Below, piece by piece: positions 1 to 7,834 of a DNA stretch of 12,892 nucleotides. The stretch covers positions 1 to 12,892 of the forward strand of contig MWAX01000148.1 in assembly GCA_002068775.1 (NCBI GenBank), given 5' to 3'. The stretch is from Actinobacteria bacterium ADurb.Bin346. Its GTDB lineage: Bacteria; Actinomycetota; Humimicrobiia; Humimicrobiales; Humimicrobiaceae. The notes beneath the pieces were generated by a model. The model did no database searches and was not told the DNA's origin. It saw nothing but the letters and a program-made list of their open reading frames with translations. A program made the translations under genes and the position numbers. The stretch's first letter is position 1. Every line of letters starts with the position of its first letter.

Positions 1-69
1 TTCCTCGAAATTATAAAAATCAAAGATATAAAAAATATAGATTCTTCTCCCCCGAAGACAGAACTTTGA
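1..69 (+). CDS. Possible 3' end of an upstream gene (partial)
   Basis: Frame 1 is open from the window edge to a TGA at 67-69. It encodes 22 residues with natural codon use, ending in SSPPKTEL. Frame 3 is also open, from 3 to a TAA at 93-95, and encodes a basic stretch ending RQTNAGE. That stop lies one base before the ATG of the next gene, which would also be normal operon spacing. The two frames cannot both be coding and I cannot decide between them. No family is recognisable. It could equally be non-coding leader of the glycosylase gene. The flanking sequence to the left would settle it. Confidence 0.3.
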   Translation, partial: FLEIIKIKDIKNIDSSPPKTEL

Positions 70-96
70 CTCGCCAAACAAATGCAGGAGAATAAT

Positions 97-804
97 ATGC
101 TTCAAATCATTGCTAAAATTCAGGAAGAGCTGAAACAAAATAGTGATCTCCAGACAAAGGCTTCAGGAGAGAGGTTTTTTAAAGAAGCAGTCAAAATTTA
201 TGGTGTCAAGACGGCTATTGTTACAAAAATTGCCAAAAAATATGACTCCGATATTTTGGCCATGCAAAAAAGCGAAGTATTTGCTTTGTGCGATGAACTC
301 TGGCAATCAGGGTATATGGAAGAATCCTTTATTGCCTGCCACTATGCGTATCTTATACGTGAGATTTATAAGCCAGATGATTTTAATATTTTTGAAAAAT
401 GGGTTAATAATTATGTCTCCAACTGGGCCGCTTGTGATTCTTTGTGCAATCACAGTATAGGTTCTTTTGTTGATAAGTATCCCCAGTTTTTAGAAAGTTT
501 AAAAAAATGGACGAGATCCGATAACCGCTGGACAAGACGCGCTGCAGCGGTAACGCTGATTATTCCTGCCAGAAACGGAAAATTCTTAAAAGAAGTTTTT
601 GAAATAGCCAATAACCTGCTTATGGATAGTGAAGATCTGGTGCAGAAAGGGTATGGCTGGTTGCTCAAAGCCGCCAGTCAGGCCCATCAAAAAGAGGTAT
701 TTGAGTATGTAATCAAAAATAAAGCGCAAATGCCGCGTACAGCTTTACGCTATGCTATTGAAAAAATGCCAAAAGACTTAAGAACAAAAGCAATGGAGAA
801 GTGA
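97..804 (+). CDS. AlkD-family DNA alkylation repair protein (DNA glycosylase)
   Basis: This is a predicted 235-residue all-helical HEAT-like-repeat protein of the AlkD/DNA_alkylation family. Such enzymes excise cationic alkylated purines (N3- or N7-alkyl) in base excision repair in the cytoplasm. The motif NWAACDSL supplies W110 and D114, WTRRAA supplies R147/R148, and GYGWLLKAAS supplies W188. These sit within one residue of the B. cereus AlkD active-site residues (W109, D113, R148, W187, from memory), and the length is the same as AlkD. I chose ATG 97 over an in-frame ATG at 82 because AGGAG at 86-90 is correctly spaced for 97, and because the AlkD alignment needs no extra N-terminus. The DUF1801 gene starts one base after its stop, so the two are probably co-transcribed. 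The family is confident; substrate range is inference. Confidence 0.92.
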   Translation: MLQIIAKIQEELKQNSDLQTKASGERFFKEAVKIYGVKTAIVTKIAKKYDSDILAMQKSEVFALCDELWQSGYMEESFIACHYAYLIREIYKPDDFNIFEKWVNNYVSNWAACDSLCNHSIGSFVDKYPQFLESLKKWTRSDNRWTRRAAAVTLIIPARNGKFLKEVFEIANNLLMDSEDLVQKGYGWLLKAASQAHQKEVFEYVIKNKAQMPRTALRYAIEKMPKDLRTKAMEK

Positions 805-805
805 T

Positions 806-1150
806 ATGGATAAAAAAGTGCAACAATATATAGACATGCAGAAATATCCACAAAAAGAAATTTGTCTGGAGTTGCGGCAACTGATTTTGGACACTTTTTC
901 CGGAATAGAGGAGGAAATGAAATGGGACGTTCCTGCTTATGGAAATGGAAAATATTATATTGTGGCTTTGAAAGATCATGTAAACCTTGGTTTTTCACTG
1001 AAAGGCTTGACAAAGGCCGATTATGATTTGTTTGACGGCGGTGGCAAGACAATGAAGCATATTAAAATATCATCGATAAAAGACATTGATAGAAAGAGGA
1101 TAGCCGGACTGTTAAAATTAGTTGATAAAAGACAAAAATTACAGTGCTGA
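806..1150 (+). CDS. DUF1801 domain protein
   Basis: This is a small soluble protein of 114 residues covering a whole DUF1801 domain. Family hallmarks are the N-terminal helix with YPQKEICLELRQLIL, the strand segment EEEMKWDVPAYG (about 36-46), and the conserved C-terminal FDGGGKTMKHIKI motif (about 76-88). The family has no settled biochemical function; some members are annotated as YdhG-like iron chaperones, and I would not transfer that here. The start at ATG 806 is preceded by GGAGAAG at 795-801 and lies one base after the glycosylase stop, so translation is probably coupled to alkD. Such small domains are often found beside DNA-repair or stress genes, but a role in repair is only suggested by position. 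Confidence 0.85.
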   Translation: MDKKVQQYIDMQKYPQKEICLELRQLILDTFSGIEEEMKWDVPAYGNGKYYIVALKDHVNLGFSLKGLTKADYDLFDGGGKTMKHIKISSIKDIDRKRIAGLLKLVDKRQKLQC

Positions 1151-1215
1151 TGTATTAAATGAGGAATGATCCTGAAAAAGTTTCTGAAGTAGTTAAAAAT
1201 AAAAAGGTTAAAATT

Positions 1216-1246
1216 TTGAAAATCTGAGAATCAATTTATTTATAAA
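1216..1246 (+). promoter_or_regulatory. Candidate promoter for the BtrH-like gene
   Basis: TTGAAA at 1216-1221 and TATAAA at 1241-1246 are each one base off the sigma-70 consensus. They are separated by 19 bases, which is longer than ideal. A start near 1253 would leave a leader of about 15 bases carrying the AAAAAGGA ribosome site at 1254-1261. The region is AT-rich, so a chance match is quite possible. The rest of the 1151-1267 gap shows only a 22-codon ORF (1159-1227) without support. Confidence 0.3.
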
Positions 1247-1267
1247 ATCATTATAAAAAGGATTAAT

Positions 1268-2254
1268 GTGAAAAGTATCATCAGACTTCCTCACAGGGTC
1301 TGCAAGTCAACTTGTTATATTAACGGACTTGAAGATATACTTGAATGGAAAGGCAGAAAATATCCTGATTATATGCTTTCAGTGCTTGGAGGAATGGGCG
1401 AGTTTTCATATTTCAGGTATAAAAGAGCAGAGCCGCCGGACATGGTGTATTTCGGCGCAAACCCAAAATATCTTCTTGCTGACCTTGAAAACATTATAGG
1501 GTTTAAGCAGGAAATAATTGAAGACAGGGCCTTTAAAAATACTTTTTCCTTAATAAAATCATATATTGACAGCGGACGTCCTGTAGTTGCAGGCGCGCTG
1601 GATATGTTTTATCTGCATTATTACAGGGACCTGTATAAAAAGCAGCACGTCCCGATACATTATGTCCTTGTTATTGGATATGATGATGATGCAGAAGAAG
1701 TATATGTCCAGGATTGCACTTTTAGCGGCGTTCAGGCAGTATCATATGAAGAATTTGAAAAAGCGCTTAATGTAAAAGTTCCTGGAATGAGCAGAAAAAA
1801 TACAGTAAGGGTATTTAATATAGAGGAGAATTTGCCGGAAGAATTTGAGCTTGCAAAAAAAGGTTTTAACTACAGAGCAGGTAAAATGCTCGCTCCGCCT
1901 GCGAGCTTTTTAGGCATACCTGCAATGAAAAAACTTGCAAAAGAAATTTTTAAGTGGAATGACCAAGCCAGTTTCAACCACCTTGTAATGTATGCAACTG
2001 TACCGCCTCATGTCCCAAAAAAATTTGATAACAGCAATGGTATGAGAGCGTGGAAATCAGCCGTATTGGTAAATATTGGAGAAAAATATAAAGTAAAGGG
2101 CTGGATCAAAGCAGCAGGGATGTTCAGGCAGTCGGGCGAGCTTATTAAGGACATTTGCATAGCTGCAATACAGATGGATGCAAATACCATTTCAAAGCTG
2201 ATTTTGGATGTTGCTGAAATAGAGGAAAAAGCATATAAGCTAATTCAAACCTGA
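1268..2254 (+). CDS. BtrH N-terminal / DUF4872-type papain-fold protein
   Basis: This 328-residue protein has the layout of BtrH_N plus DUF4872. BtrH, from butirosin biosynthesis, transfers a gamma-glutamyl-primed acyl chain from an acyl carrier protein to an aminoglycoside; relatives have a C39/papain-like fold. Here the N-terminal segment has C12 and C16 in VCKSTCYINGLEDILEW, followed by a GGMGEFSYFRY glycine-rich turn (41-51). A candidate catalytic His, H131, lies in PIHYVLVIGYDD, and a candidate Asp, D149, in YVQDC. Which cysteine is the nucleophile cannot be told by eye. Residues from about 190 on, mostly helical, correspond to DUF4872. There is no signal peptide. The start is GTG at 1268, with AAAAAGGA just upstream; the overlapping ATG at 1266 is out of frame and runs straight into TGA. 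No carrier protein, NRPS, PKS or sugar gene is near, so acyltransfer is family inference and a peptidase or amidase role remains open. It may act with the MFS pump downstream. Confidence 0.75.
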   Translation: MKSIIRLPHRVCKSTCYINGLEDILEWKGRKYPDYMLSVLGGMGEFSYFRYKRAEPPDMVYFGANPKYLLADLENIIGFKQEIIEDRAFKNTFSLIKSYIDSGRPVVAGALDMFYLHYYRDLYKKQHVPIHYVLVIGYDDDAEEVYVQDCTFSGVQAVSYEEFEKALNVKVPGMSRKNTVRVFNIEENLPEEFELAKKGFNYRAGKMLAPPASFLGIPAMKKLAKEIFKWNDQASFNHLVMYATVPPHVPKKFDNSNGMRAWKSAVLVNIGEKYKVKGWIKAAGMFRQSGELIKDICIAAIQMDANTISKLILDVAEIEEKAYKLIQT

Positions 2255-2271
2255 AAATCATGTGGTATAAT
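2244..2271 (+). promoter_or_regulatory. Extended -10 promoter candidate upstream of the MFS gene
   Basis: TGGTATAAT at 2263-2271 is a perfect -10 hexamer with the TGn extension. The best -35 is a weak TTCAAA at 2244-2249, 16 bases upstream; extended -10 promoters tolerate a poor -35. Transcription would start near 2278, giving a leader of about 130 bases before the MFS start. The element overlaps the start of the small ORF at 2260, so either that ORF is not translated from this transcript or the match is accidental. Confidence 0.4.
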
Positions 2272-2410
2272 TCAAAAAGTGCAGAAAAATTGCTTGATAG
2301 ATTGGATTTAACCACTACTGAATCTTAGCAAAGTAATGGACCCGGATACCAAAACTGCATTTTGTATAAGTTTTGGAAATTACCTGGCAAAAGGAGCCCA
2401 ATTACAATGA
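2260..2410 (+). pseudogene. Possible frameshifted small ORF overlapping the MFS start
   Basis: Two coding-like pieces in adjacent frames fill the gap before the MFS gene. The first runs from ATG 2260 to TAG 2328 (22 residues, beginning MWYNSKSAEKLLDRL). The second has no stop from 2312 and holds an ATG at 2336. It reads SKVMDPDTKTAFCISFGNYL and then six more residues to a TGA at 2408-2410, which overlaps the MFS ATG as ATGA. Dropping one base near 2323 joins them into a protein of about 50 residues. ATGA overlap is typical of translationally coupled genes and argues that the second piece is or was translated. No family is recognised; the first piece loosely recalls the N-terminus of cation-transporting P-type ATPases, which is weak. 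No good ribosome site precedes ATG 2260. Confidence 0.25.
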
Positions 2411-3635
2411 TTTCAAGAAACTATAAGGTCTATTCCTACCGCTGGATGATCCTTGCAGTATTTATGCTAATAAATATTGCAATACAAATAATGTGGATAT
2501 GCTTTGCCCCAATAACTGGTCCTGCTGCTTCTTTTTATGGGGTATCGGACCTGAAAATAGGGCTTCTTGCCATGATTTTCATGATTATTTATGTCCCCAT
2601 TTCCATACCGGTTTCATGGGTAATTGACACCCTGGGTTACAGAAAATCTGTCGGTATAGGTGTTGCAATAATGGCTGTATTTGGCATACTCAGGGGAGTT
2701 TTTGCCTCAAATTATATTGCAGTGCTTTTAACGACTGCCGGGCTTGCTGTTGCACAGCCATTCATGATGAATTCAATCAGCACAGTTGCAGCAAAATGGT
2801 TTCCGATAGAGGAAAGGGCAACTGCATCAGGGCTGGCTCTGGTTGCTAATTTTCTGGGAATTGCTGCAGGACAGATTCTTTCCCCGTTTCTTTTTGTAAA
2901 GTTTGGCATTTCAAATATGCTTCTAACATACGGAGGAATTGGTTTTGCCTCTGCTTTATTGTTTGTATTATTTACACGAGAGGCTCCTCCCACACCACCC
3001 TGTCCGCCGGGCATGGAGAACAGGGCATTGATGCTGGATGGGTTAAAAAGCATGCTAAAGATGAAAGATGTATGGATAATGCTGGCACTTTTTCTTGTCG
3101 GTATGGGAATATTTAATGGCATATCAACATGGATAGAAAGCATTGTCAGGCCCAGAGGGTTTTCAATTGCTCAGGCGGGAAATCTTGGTGCGGTGCTGCT
3201 TATTGGCGGTATTACAGGAGCAATCGTGCTGCCTATTTTTTCGGATAAAATGCACAAACGCAAATTATTTATGCTGATCGGGATGACTTTAAGCATTCCC
3301 GGGATGCTTGGAGTCATATTTTTCCAGGCGTACTGGCTGACAATGTTTTCAATGTTTTTTTAGGTTTTTTCCTTATAAGCCTTGCTCCTGTCGGTTACCA
3401 GTATGTTGCAGAAATAACCCATCCTGCACCGGAAGGAACATCAAATGGCATCCTTAACCTTGCCGGACAGGCCTCTGTTGTATTTATTTATGCCATGGAA
3501 GCAATGAAAGGACCGGATGGTTCATTCCGGACATCCCTTCTTGTACTTGTGGGGCTCATGGTGTTTTGTGTTTTTCTTATAATGTGGTTAAAAGAATCCT
3601 CGATAATCAGGGAAATGGCTACTGAACTGAAATAA
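2407..3635 (+). CDS. MFS transporter (FLVCR-like), interrupted by a frameshift
   Basis: This is a twelve-helix major facilitator superfamily permease in the inner membrane. The reading frame starts at ATG 2407, with AAGGAG at 2391-2396; a longer version from TTG 2362 lacks this site. The first frame gives 318 residues, ending at TAG 3361-3363 directly after a run of seven T's (3355-3361). One extra T, or a -1 slip there, restores the frame to TAA 3635, for a normal total of about 409 residues. Seen directly: the loop 2-3 motif DTLGYRKS, long hydrophobic helices throughout, and, in the restored tail, EITHPAPEGTSNGILNLAGQ, which resembles a conserved feature of FLVCR-like MFS proteins, followed by the last two helices. 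The tail has no other stop. Substrate is unknown; some relatives move heme, choline or other small organic solutes. As written, the product would lack about the last two and a half helices and probably be inactive. An export role for a product of the BtrH-like enzyme is speculation. Confidence 0.85.
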
Positions 3636-3662
3636 AATCGTTGTTTTACATGGTAAATTATA

Positions 3663-3678
3663 TTAAAAAGTCTTTTAA
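3663..3678. terminator. Weak AT-only hairpin between convergent genes
   Basis: TTAAAA at 3663-3668 and TTTTAA at 3673-3678 pair around a four-base loop, in the 55 bases between the MFS stop and the atpD stop. With T- or A-rich sequence on either side it could serve as a bidirectional terminator for the converging units. The stem has no G-C pair, so it would be unstable, and the call rests mainly on position. Confidence 0.22.
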
Positions 3679-3690
3679 GATTTAAAATCA

Positions 3691-4311
3691 TCAATGACTT
3701 CTTATTAGCTCTTTTACTTTCATAAGCCTGATAGTGTTTGATCTTTCAGTTTCGGTAAGCTTCATTGAAATTGCTTTTATGGTCTCCTCGAACTCAGGTA
3801 TAAGTCTGTATTCGAGTGCATTTACTCTTCTTCTTGTTTCCTGGATCTCAGTTGCAAGAAGTTGTATTGTTTTTTCTTTTTCTGCAAGAATAAGCAGAGA
3901 TTCAATGAATTTTTCAAATTTTATAAGTGAAATATCCATTTCTCCTGAGGTATTCAGAAATCCATAGGGCAATATTGTCCCGGTTATTTCTTTTTTAAAG
4001 ATAGGCACTTTTACACTCATAAGGTTTTTTTCGGTGATATCAACCGAGATCTTTTTTTTAGGAAACCAGAGCGCCTGTTCTGTCTGGTATGGGCCCATTT
4101 TTGCTTTTGCGAGCATAAAACCTTCAAGTATGGTGTGAAACTCTTTTTCAATTAAAAGACGGAGTGTTTTGACTTCGTCAATCATTCCAATAAGCTGCCG
4201 CATAAGCTCATCTCTTTTATCTTTTAAAAGACGGTGACCCCGCTGAGCTAATAAGAGCCTCTTCTTCAAACGCAGCAGCTCCATCCTTGTTGGATTAATA
4301 TTCGAAATCAT
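3691..4311 (-). CDS. atpD: V/A-type ATPase subunit D (central rotor shaft)
   Basis: This is the long antiparallel coiled coil that turns inside the A3B3 head and, with F, transmits rotation between the head and the K ring. The 206-residue length is normal for the family. Hallmarks are NPTRMELLRLKKRL at 6-19, KLLKDKRDEL-like text at 28-36, RRVNALE at 161-167 and IPEFEETIKAI at 171-181, flanking a less conserved middle that forms the tip of the shaft. The start is ATG 4311, with AGAGGA four bases upstream on the minus strand. It is the last gene of the operon and is separated from atpB by 111 bases with no clear promoter. Its stop faces the MFS gene. Confidence 0.95.
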   Translation of the reverse strand: MISNINPTRMELLRLKKRLLLAQRGHRLLKDKRDELMRQLIGMIDEVKTLRLLIEKEFHTILEGFMLAKAKMGPYQTEQALWFPKKKISVDITEKNLMSVKVPIFKKEITGTILPYGFLNTSGEMDISLIKFEKFIESLLILAEKEKTIQLLATEIQETRRRVNALEYRLIPEFEETIKAISMKLTETERSNTIRLMKVKELIRSH

Positions 4312-4422
4312 TAATTCCTCTTAATAATAGTTCTTTATAAATTTTTATGTAGCATTAAACTAACAATAAATCCCTGTGACTTAAAAATAAATAATATAAA
4401 AAACCAGTGACAGATTTTTGTA

Positions 4423-5823
4423 TCAGGTCGTTTGTGCTGCATCTTCTGATATAAGATCCGGTAAATATTTAACAAGGAATTCATCACTTATTCTTTTAAG
4501 CTCTTCTCTCGGGAAGATAGATAAAAGCTTCCAGCCAAGATCAAGCGTATAATCTATACTCCTGTTCTCATAATCTCCCTGTGAAACATATTGAACCTCA
4601 AAATCTTCAGCAAACTTATAGTATAGCTTATCTGTATCTGTCAGCGCTGCCTCTCCCAATATGACTGCAAGTTCCTGGACTTCTTTCCCTCTGGCATAAG
4701 CTGCATAAAGCTGATTAAAAAGATCAGCATGATCTTCGCGGGTTTTATTCTTTCCTATACCCTTATCTTTAAGTCGCGATAGGGACGGAAGTGCATCTAT
4801 CGGTGGAGATATTTTTTTCTTATGAAGGGATCTTGATAGAATTATCTGCCCTTCAGTAATATAACCTGTAAGATCAGGTACAGGATGTGTCTTGTCATCT
4901 TCAGGCATTGTCAAAATAGGTATCTGTGTGATTGAACCTTTTTTACCTTTTATCCTTCCTGCTCTTTCATAAATAGATGCCAGGTCAGTATACATATAAC
5001 CAGGATAACCTCTCCTTCCCGGCACTTCTTTTCTTGCTGCAGATATTTCTTTAAGAGCTTCGCAATAATTAGTCATATCTGTAAGTATAACAAGGACATG
5101 CATATCTTTTTCGAATGCAAGATACTCTGCACATGTCAACCCAACTCTGGGAGTCGCAATTCTTTCAATTGCAGGATCATCAGCGAGATTTAAAACAAGC
5201 ACTGACCTCTGAAGCGCGCCTGTTTTTCTGAAGTCATTTATGAAGTATTCTGATTCTTCAAATGTTATGCCAATTGCAATAAAAACTACCGAAAATTCCT
5301 CTTTTTTACCTAAAACTGTAGACTGTCTTGCTATTTGAGCAGCAATTTTATTATGTGGGAGGCCTGCTCCTGTAAATACAGGTAGTTTCTGCCCTCTGAC
5401 CAGAGTATTTAGCCCATCAATTGATGAGATCCCTGTTTGTATAAATTCATTTGGGTAATCCCTTGCAAACGGGTTTATTGGGGAGCCATTGATATCCAGC
5501 TTTTTTTCAGGCAATATTCTATCTGATTCCGTCCTCGGTTTTCCCAGACCGGTAAATACCTTACCGAGTATGTCGGGGGACAGATACATCTGAATGCCTC
5601 TTCCAAGAAATCTGACCCTGCTCTTTTCTGTATCAATTCCTCTGGTACCTTCAAATATCTGGACGAGCGCTTTATCGCCTTCGACTTCCAGCACCCTTCC
5701 GTTTCTTAAAATGCCCTCGCTTATCTCAACCTCAACGAGCTCTTCATATTTGACATTTTCAACTCCTTCTACAATAAGTAGGGGACCATAGATATTTGTT
5801 ATACTCCTGTATTCTTTTAACAT
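4423..5823 (-). CDS. atpB: V/A-type ATPase subunit B (non-catalytic head subunit)
   Basis: Subunit B alternates with A in the A3B3 hexamer on the cytoplasmic side. The 466-residue length is typical. Order of regions: N-terminal beta barrel (about 1-75, YGPLLIVEG, NGRVLEVEGDKALVQIFEGT), then the nucleotide-fold domain starting GSPINPFARDYPNEFIQTGISSIDG. The position of the Walker A loop is the degenerate GAGLPHNK (152-159), without the GKT that A has, as expected for a non-catalytic subunit. VPGRRGYPGYMYTDLASIYERAGR (267-290) carries the arginine-rich interface motif typical of B. The C-terminal helical domain closes the protein. ATG 5823 has AGGAGA seven bases upstream. A long, repeat-bearing gap of 183 bases separates it from atpA. 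Confidence 0.97.
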   Translation of the reverse strand: MLKEYRSITNIYGPLLIVEGVENVKYEELVEVEISEGILRNGRVLEVEGDKALVQIFEGTRGIDTEKSRVRFLGRGIQMYLSPDILGKVFTGLGKPRTESDRILPEKKLDINGSPINPFARDYPNEFIQTGISSIDGLNTLVRGQKLPVFTGAGLPHNKIAAQIARQSTVLGKKEEFSVVFIAIGITFEESEYFINDFRKTGALQRSVLVLNLADDPAIERIATPRVGLTCAEYLAFEKDMHVLVILTDMTNYCEALKEISAARKEVPGRRGYPGYMYTDLASIYERAGRIKGKKGSITQIPILTMPEDDKTHPVPDLTGYITEGQIILSRSLHKKKISPPIDALPSLSRLKDKGIGKNKTREDHADLFNQLYAAYARGKEVQELAVILGEAALTDTDKLYYKFAEDFEVQYVSQGDYENRSIDYTLDLGWKLLSIFPREELKRISDEFLVKYLPDLISEDAAQTT

Positions 5824-5871
5824 TTTAAAGTCTCCTGTATCTTTTCAAAAAATAAGCAGATTTTTTAAAAC

Positions 5872-5893
5872 ATAATGATTTTGTAATCATTTA
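5872..5893. other. Small hairpin in the atpA-atpB gap
   Basis: AATGATT at 5874-5880 and AATCATT at 5885-5891 pair around a four-base loop. The arms can be extended by two pairs if one base bulges. It lies about 50 bases upstream of the atpB start in the transcribed strand and could be an RNA processing or stability element. Its few G-C pairs make it weak. Confidence 0.25.
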
Positions 5894-5941
5894 TATTTCT
5901 ATAATAAACATTAATAATAGCTTCTAGTAATTGCCATAGAA

Positions 5942-5994
5942 TATTAACATTGATATTTTTATTAACATTTATTATTAACATTGATATTTTTATT
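5942..5994. repeat. Two copies of a perfect 22-base direct repeat, period 31
   Basis: Positions 5942-5963 and 5973-5994 are identical over 22 bases; the core is TTAACATTGATATTTTTATT. The nine bases between them (5964-5972) resemble the start of the unit. They lie 12-64 bases after the atpA stop, in the transcribed gap before atpB. Simple AT-rich replication slippage can explain them, but a protein or RNA-binding role in differential expression of A and B cannot be excluded. Confidence 0.85.
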
Positions 5995-6006
5995 TAAAAT
6001 TATTTC

Positions 6007-7776
6007 TTAGATTTCTTCCTTTGTTCTTAATTCCTCAAATTCTATATCTATCTTATCATTTATAGATTTTATCTTATCCATATTTTTATCATCCATATTT
6101 TTCATTCTTGCAATTGCTTCTTTTATTTGCATTTTTTCTATTTTATTAATATCCACACCAATATTTAAATATTCAATAGCCTGTTTATAGAAATGAATTA
6201 TTATTTTCAGCATGATGTACTGTTTTTCTATGATTGTATACTTATCAAATTCATGGTATGCATTTTGTTGAAGAAAATCTTCTCTTATCATTCTGGCTGC
6301 CAGCAGAATAATCCTTTCAGCTCCGGACAGAGATTCAATACCAACAAGCCGTACTATTTCTTCGAGCTCTGCTTCTCTTTCAAGAAGTGTCATTGCTTCG
6401 GACTTCTGGCTGAAGAAATCTTCATGAATATTTTTATCAAAATATTCTTTTACAGCATCATTATAAAGTGAATATGAGTTAAGCCAGGAAATGGCTGGAA
6501 AGTGCCTGCTGTACGCAAGGTTTGCTTCAAGTGACCAGAAGACTTTTGCTACTCTTAAAGTAGCCTGAACAACCGGGTCTGAAAGATCTCCTCCGGGGGG
6601 AGATACGGCGCCAATTATGGTAAGAGCTCCTGTTATATCCTGTTTTTTCGAAAGACATTTGACTATTCCTGCCCTTTCATAAAAAGAAGCCAGTCTTGCT
6701 CCAAGATAAGCGGGGTATCCCTCATCACCTGGCATCTCTTCAAGCCTGCCGGAGATCTCCCTCATTGCTTCAGCCCACCTTGACGTGGAATCTGCCATTA
6801 AAGCAACAGAATATCCCATATCTCTGAAGTATTCAGCAATAGTTATGCCTGTATACACAGACGCCTCTCTGGCAGCAACTGGCATATTTGAAGTATTTGC
6901 AATAAGCACAGTCCGTTTCATAAGCGGCTCTCCGCTTTTGGGGTCTTTAAGTTCCGGAAATTCCATCAATACATCAGTCATCTCATTGCCTCTTTCACCG
7001 CAGCCAATATAAACGATTACATTTGCATCTATCCACCTTGCAAATTGTTGCTGCAGCACAGTTTTTCCGGAACCAAATGGACCGGGAATACACGCCGTAC
7101 CTCCTTTTGCTATAGGGAAAAATGTATCAATAACTCTGTATCCTGTGAGCAGTGGTATATCGGAGTTAATTTTTTTAAAATAAGGCCGATGTTTTCTTAC
7201 CGGCCATTTTTGAAGCATTTTTATATCAATAATATTAGAAGACGTCTTTATTTTTGCAATCGTCTCTTCCACGGTAAACTCGCCCTGATATATTTCTATT
7301 ATTTCACCAGATACGCCTTCAGGCACCATGATATAGTGCTTTATAAGTGTTGTTTCATCTACATAACCAAGAAAATCCCCATATTCTACATGTTCATTGA
7401 CTTTTACTAAAGAATTAAAAACCCATTTTTTTTCCCTTGATAGCGCAGGCACCATTATACCTCTTGTTATAAAGTCACCTGCTCTTGAATAAATGATGTC
7501 AAGCGGTCTCTGGATGCCATCATATATAGACTGTATAAGACCTGGCCCAAGCTCTGCAGTCAAAGGCATGTCTGTCCTGTAAACAGGCTCGCCCACGCCA
7601 ACCCCGCCTGTTTCCTCATAGACCTGTATGGATGCTCTATCATGTGAGATCTCAATTATTTCTCCCATCAACATATTCTCGGATACAAAGACTACATCAT
7701 ACATCTTCGAACCGGTCATATTTTCTGCTACAACAAGCGGGCCCGAAACTTTAATGATCCTGCCTAAATTTTCCAT
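6007..7776 (-). CDS. atpA: V/A-type ATPase subunit A (catalytic head subunit)
   Basis: Subunit A binds and hydrolyses (or makes) ATP in the A3B3 head. At 589 residues it has the usual length, with no intein. The N-terminal barrel (about 1-75) is followed by the A-specific insert (about 110-190, including HYIMVPEGVSGEI). Then comes Walker A GPFGSGKT at 232-239, with K238 and T239 contacting phosphate, and GERGNEM at 260-266, with catalytic E261. LMADSTSRWAEAMREIS (326-342), the DEGYPAYLGARLASFYERAG interface (351-370) and the C-terminal helical domain complete it. All catalytic residues I can check are present. The last 40 residues are lysine- and aspartate-rich with a small internal repeat (KNMDDKNMDK) and are family-variable. 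ATG 7776 has AAGGAGA seven bases upstream. A 112-base gap follows atpF, and this gap also contains repeats. Confidence 0.97.
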   Translation of the reverse strand: MENLGRIIKVSGPLVVAENMTGSKMYDVVFVSENMLMGEIIEISHDRASIQVYEETGGVGVGEPVYRTDMPLTAELGPGLIQSIYDGIQRPLDIIYSRAGDFITRGIMVPALSREKKWVFNSLVKVNEHVEYGDFLGYVDETTLIKHYIMVPEGVSGEIIEIYQGEFTVEETIAKIKTSSNIIDIKMLQKWPVRKHRPYFKKINSDIPLLTGYRVIDTFFPIAKGGTACIPGPFGSGKTVLQQQFARWIDANVIVYIGCGERGNEMTDVLMEFPELKDPKSGEPLMKRTVLIANTSNMPVAAREASVYTGITIAEYFRDMGYSVALMADSTSRWAEAMREISGRLEEMPGDEGYPAYLGARLASFYERAGIVKCLSKKQDITGALTIIGAVSPPGGDLSDPVVQATLRVAKVFWSLEANLAYSRHFPAISWLNSYSLYNDAVKEYFDKNIHEDFFSQKSEAMTLLEREAELEEIVRLVGIESLSGAERIILLAARMIREDFLQQNAYHEFDKYTIIEKQYIMLKIIIHFYKQAIEYLNIGVDINKIEKMQIKEAIARMKNMDDKNMDKIKSINDKIDIEFEELRTKEEI

Positions 7777-7834
7777 TAATCGTCTCCTTAAAAATCCATC
7801 TAAAATATAATCAAATCTTTCTGATATTCAGTTT

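Noticed and set aside
1159..1227. A 22-codon ORF after the DUF1801 gene
   Set aside because: No ribosome site and no recognisable family; such lengths are common by chance in AT-rich DNA.
2323..2329. A programmed +1 frameshift of the prfB type (TCTTAGC) joining the small ORF pieces
   Set aside because: The RF2 site needs CTT TGA C with an upstream Shine-Dalgarno-like element. Here the slip would move a TCT-reading tRNA onto CTT with mismatches, and no such element is present.
2362..2406. Longer MFS start at TTG 2362
   Set aside because: It adds 15 polar residues not expected before the first helix, while ATG 2407 has AAGGAG at the right distance.
4312..4422. Terminator or promoter in the atpB-atpD gap
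   Set aside because: Only direct GTGAC repeats and AT-rich sequence; no stem followed by a T-tract, and no correctly spaced -35/-10 pair.
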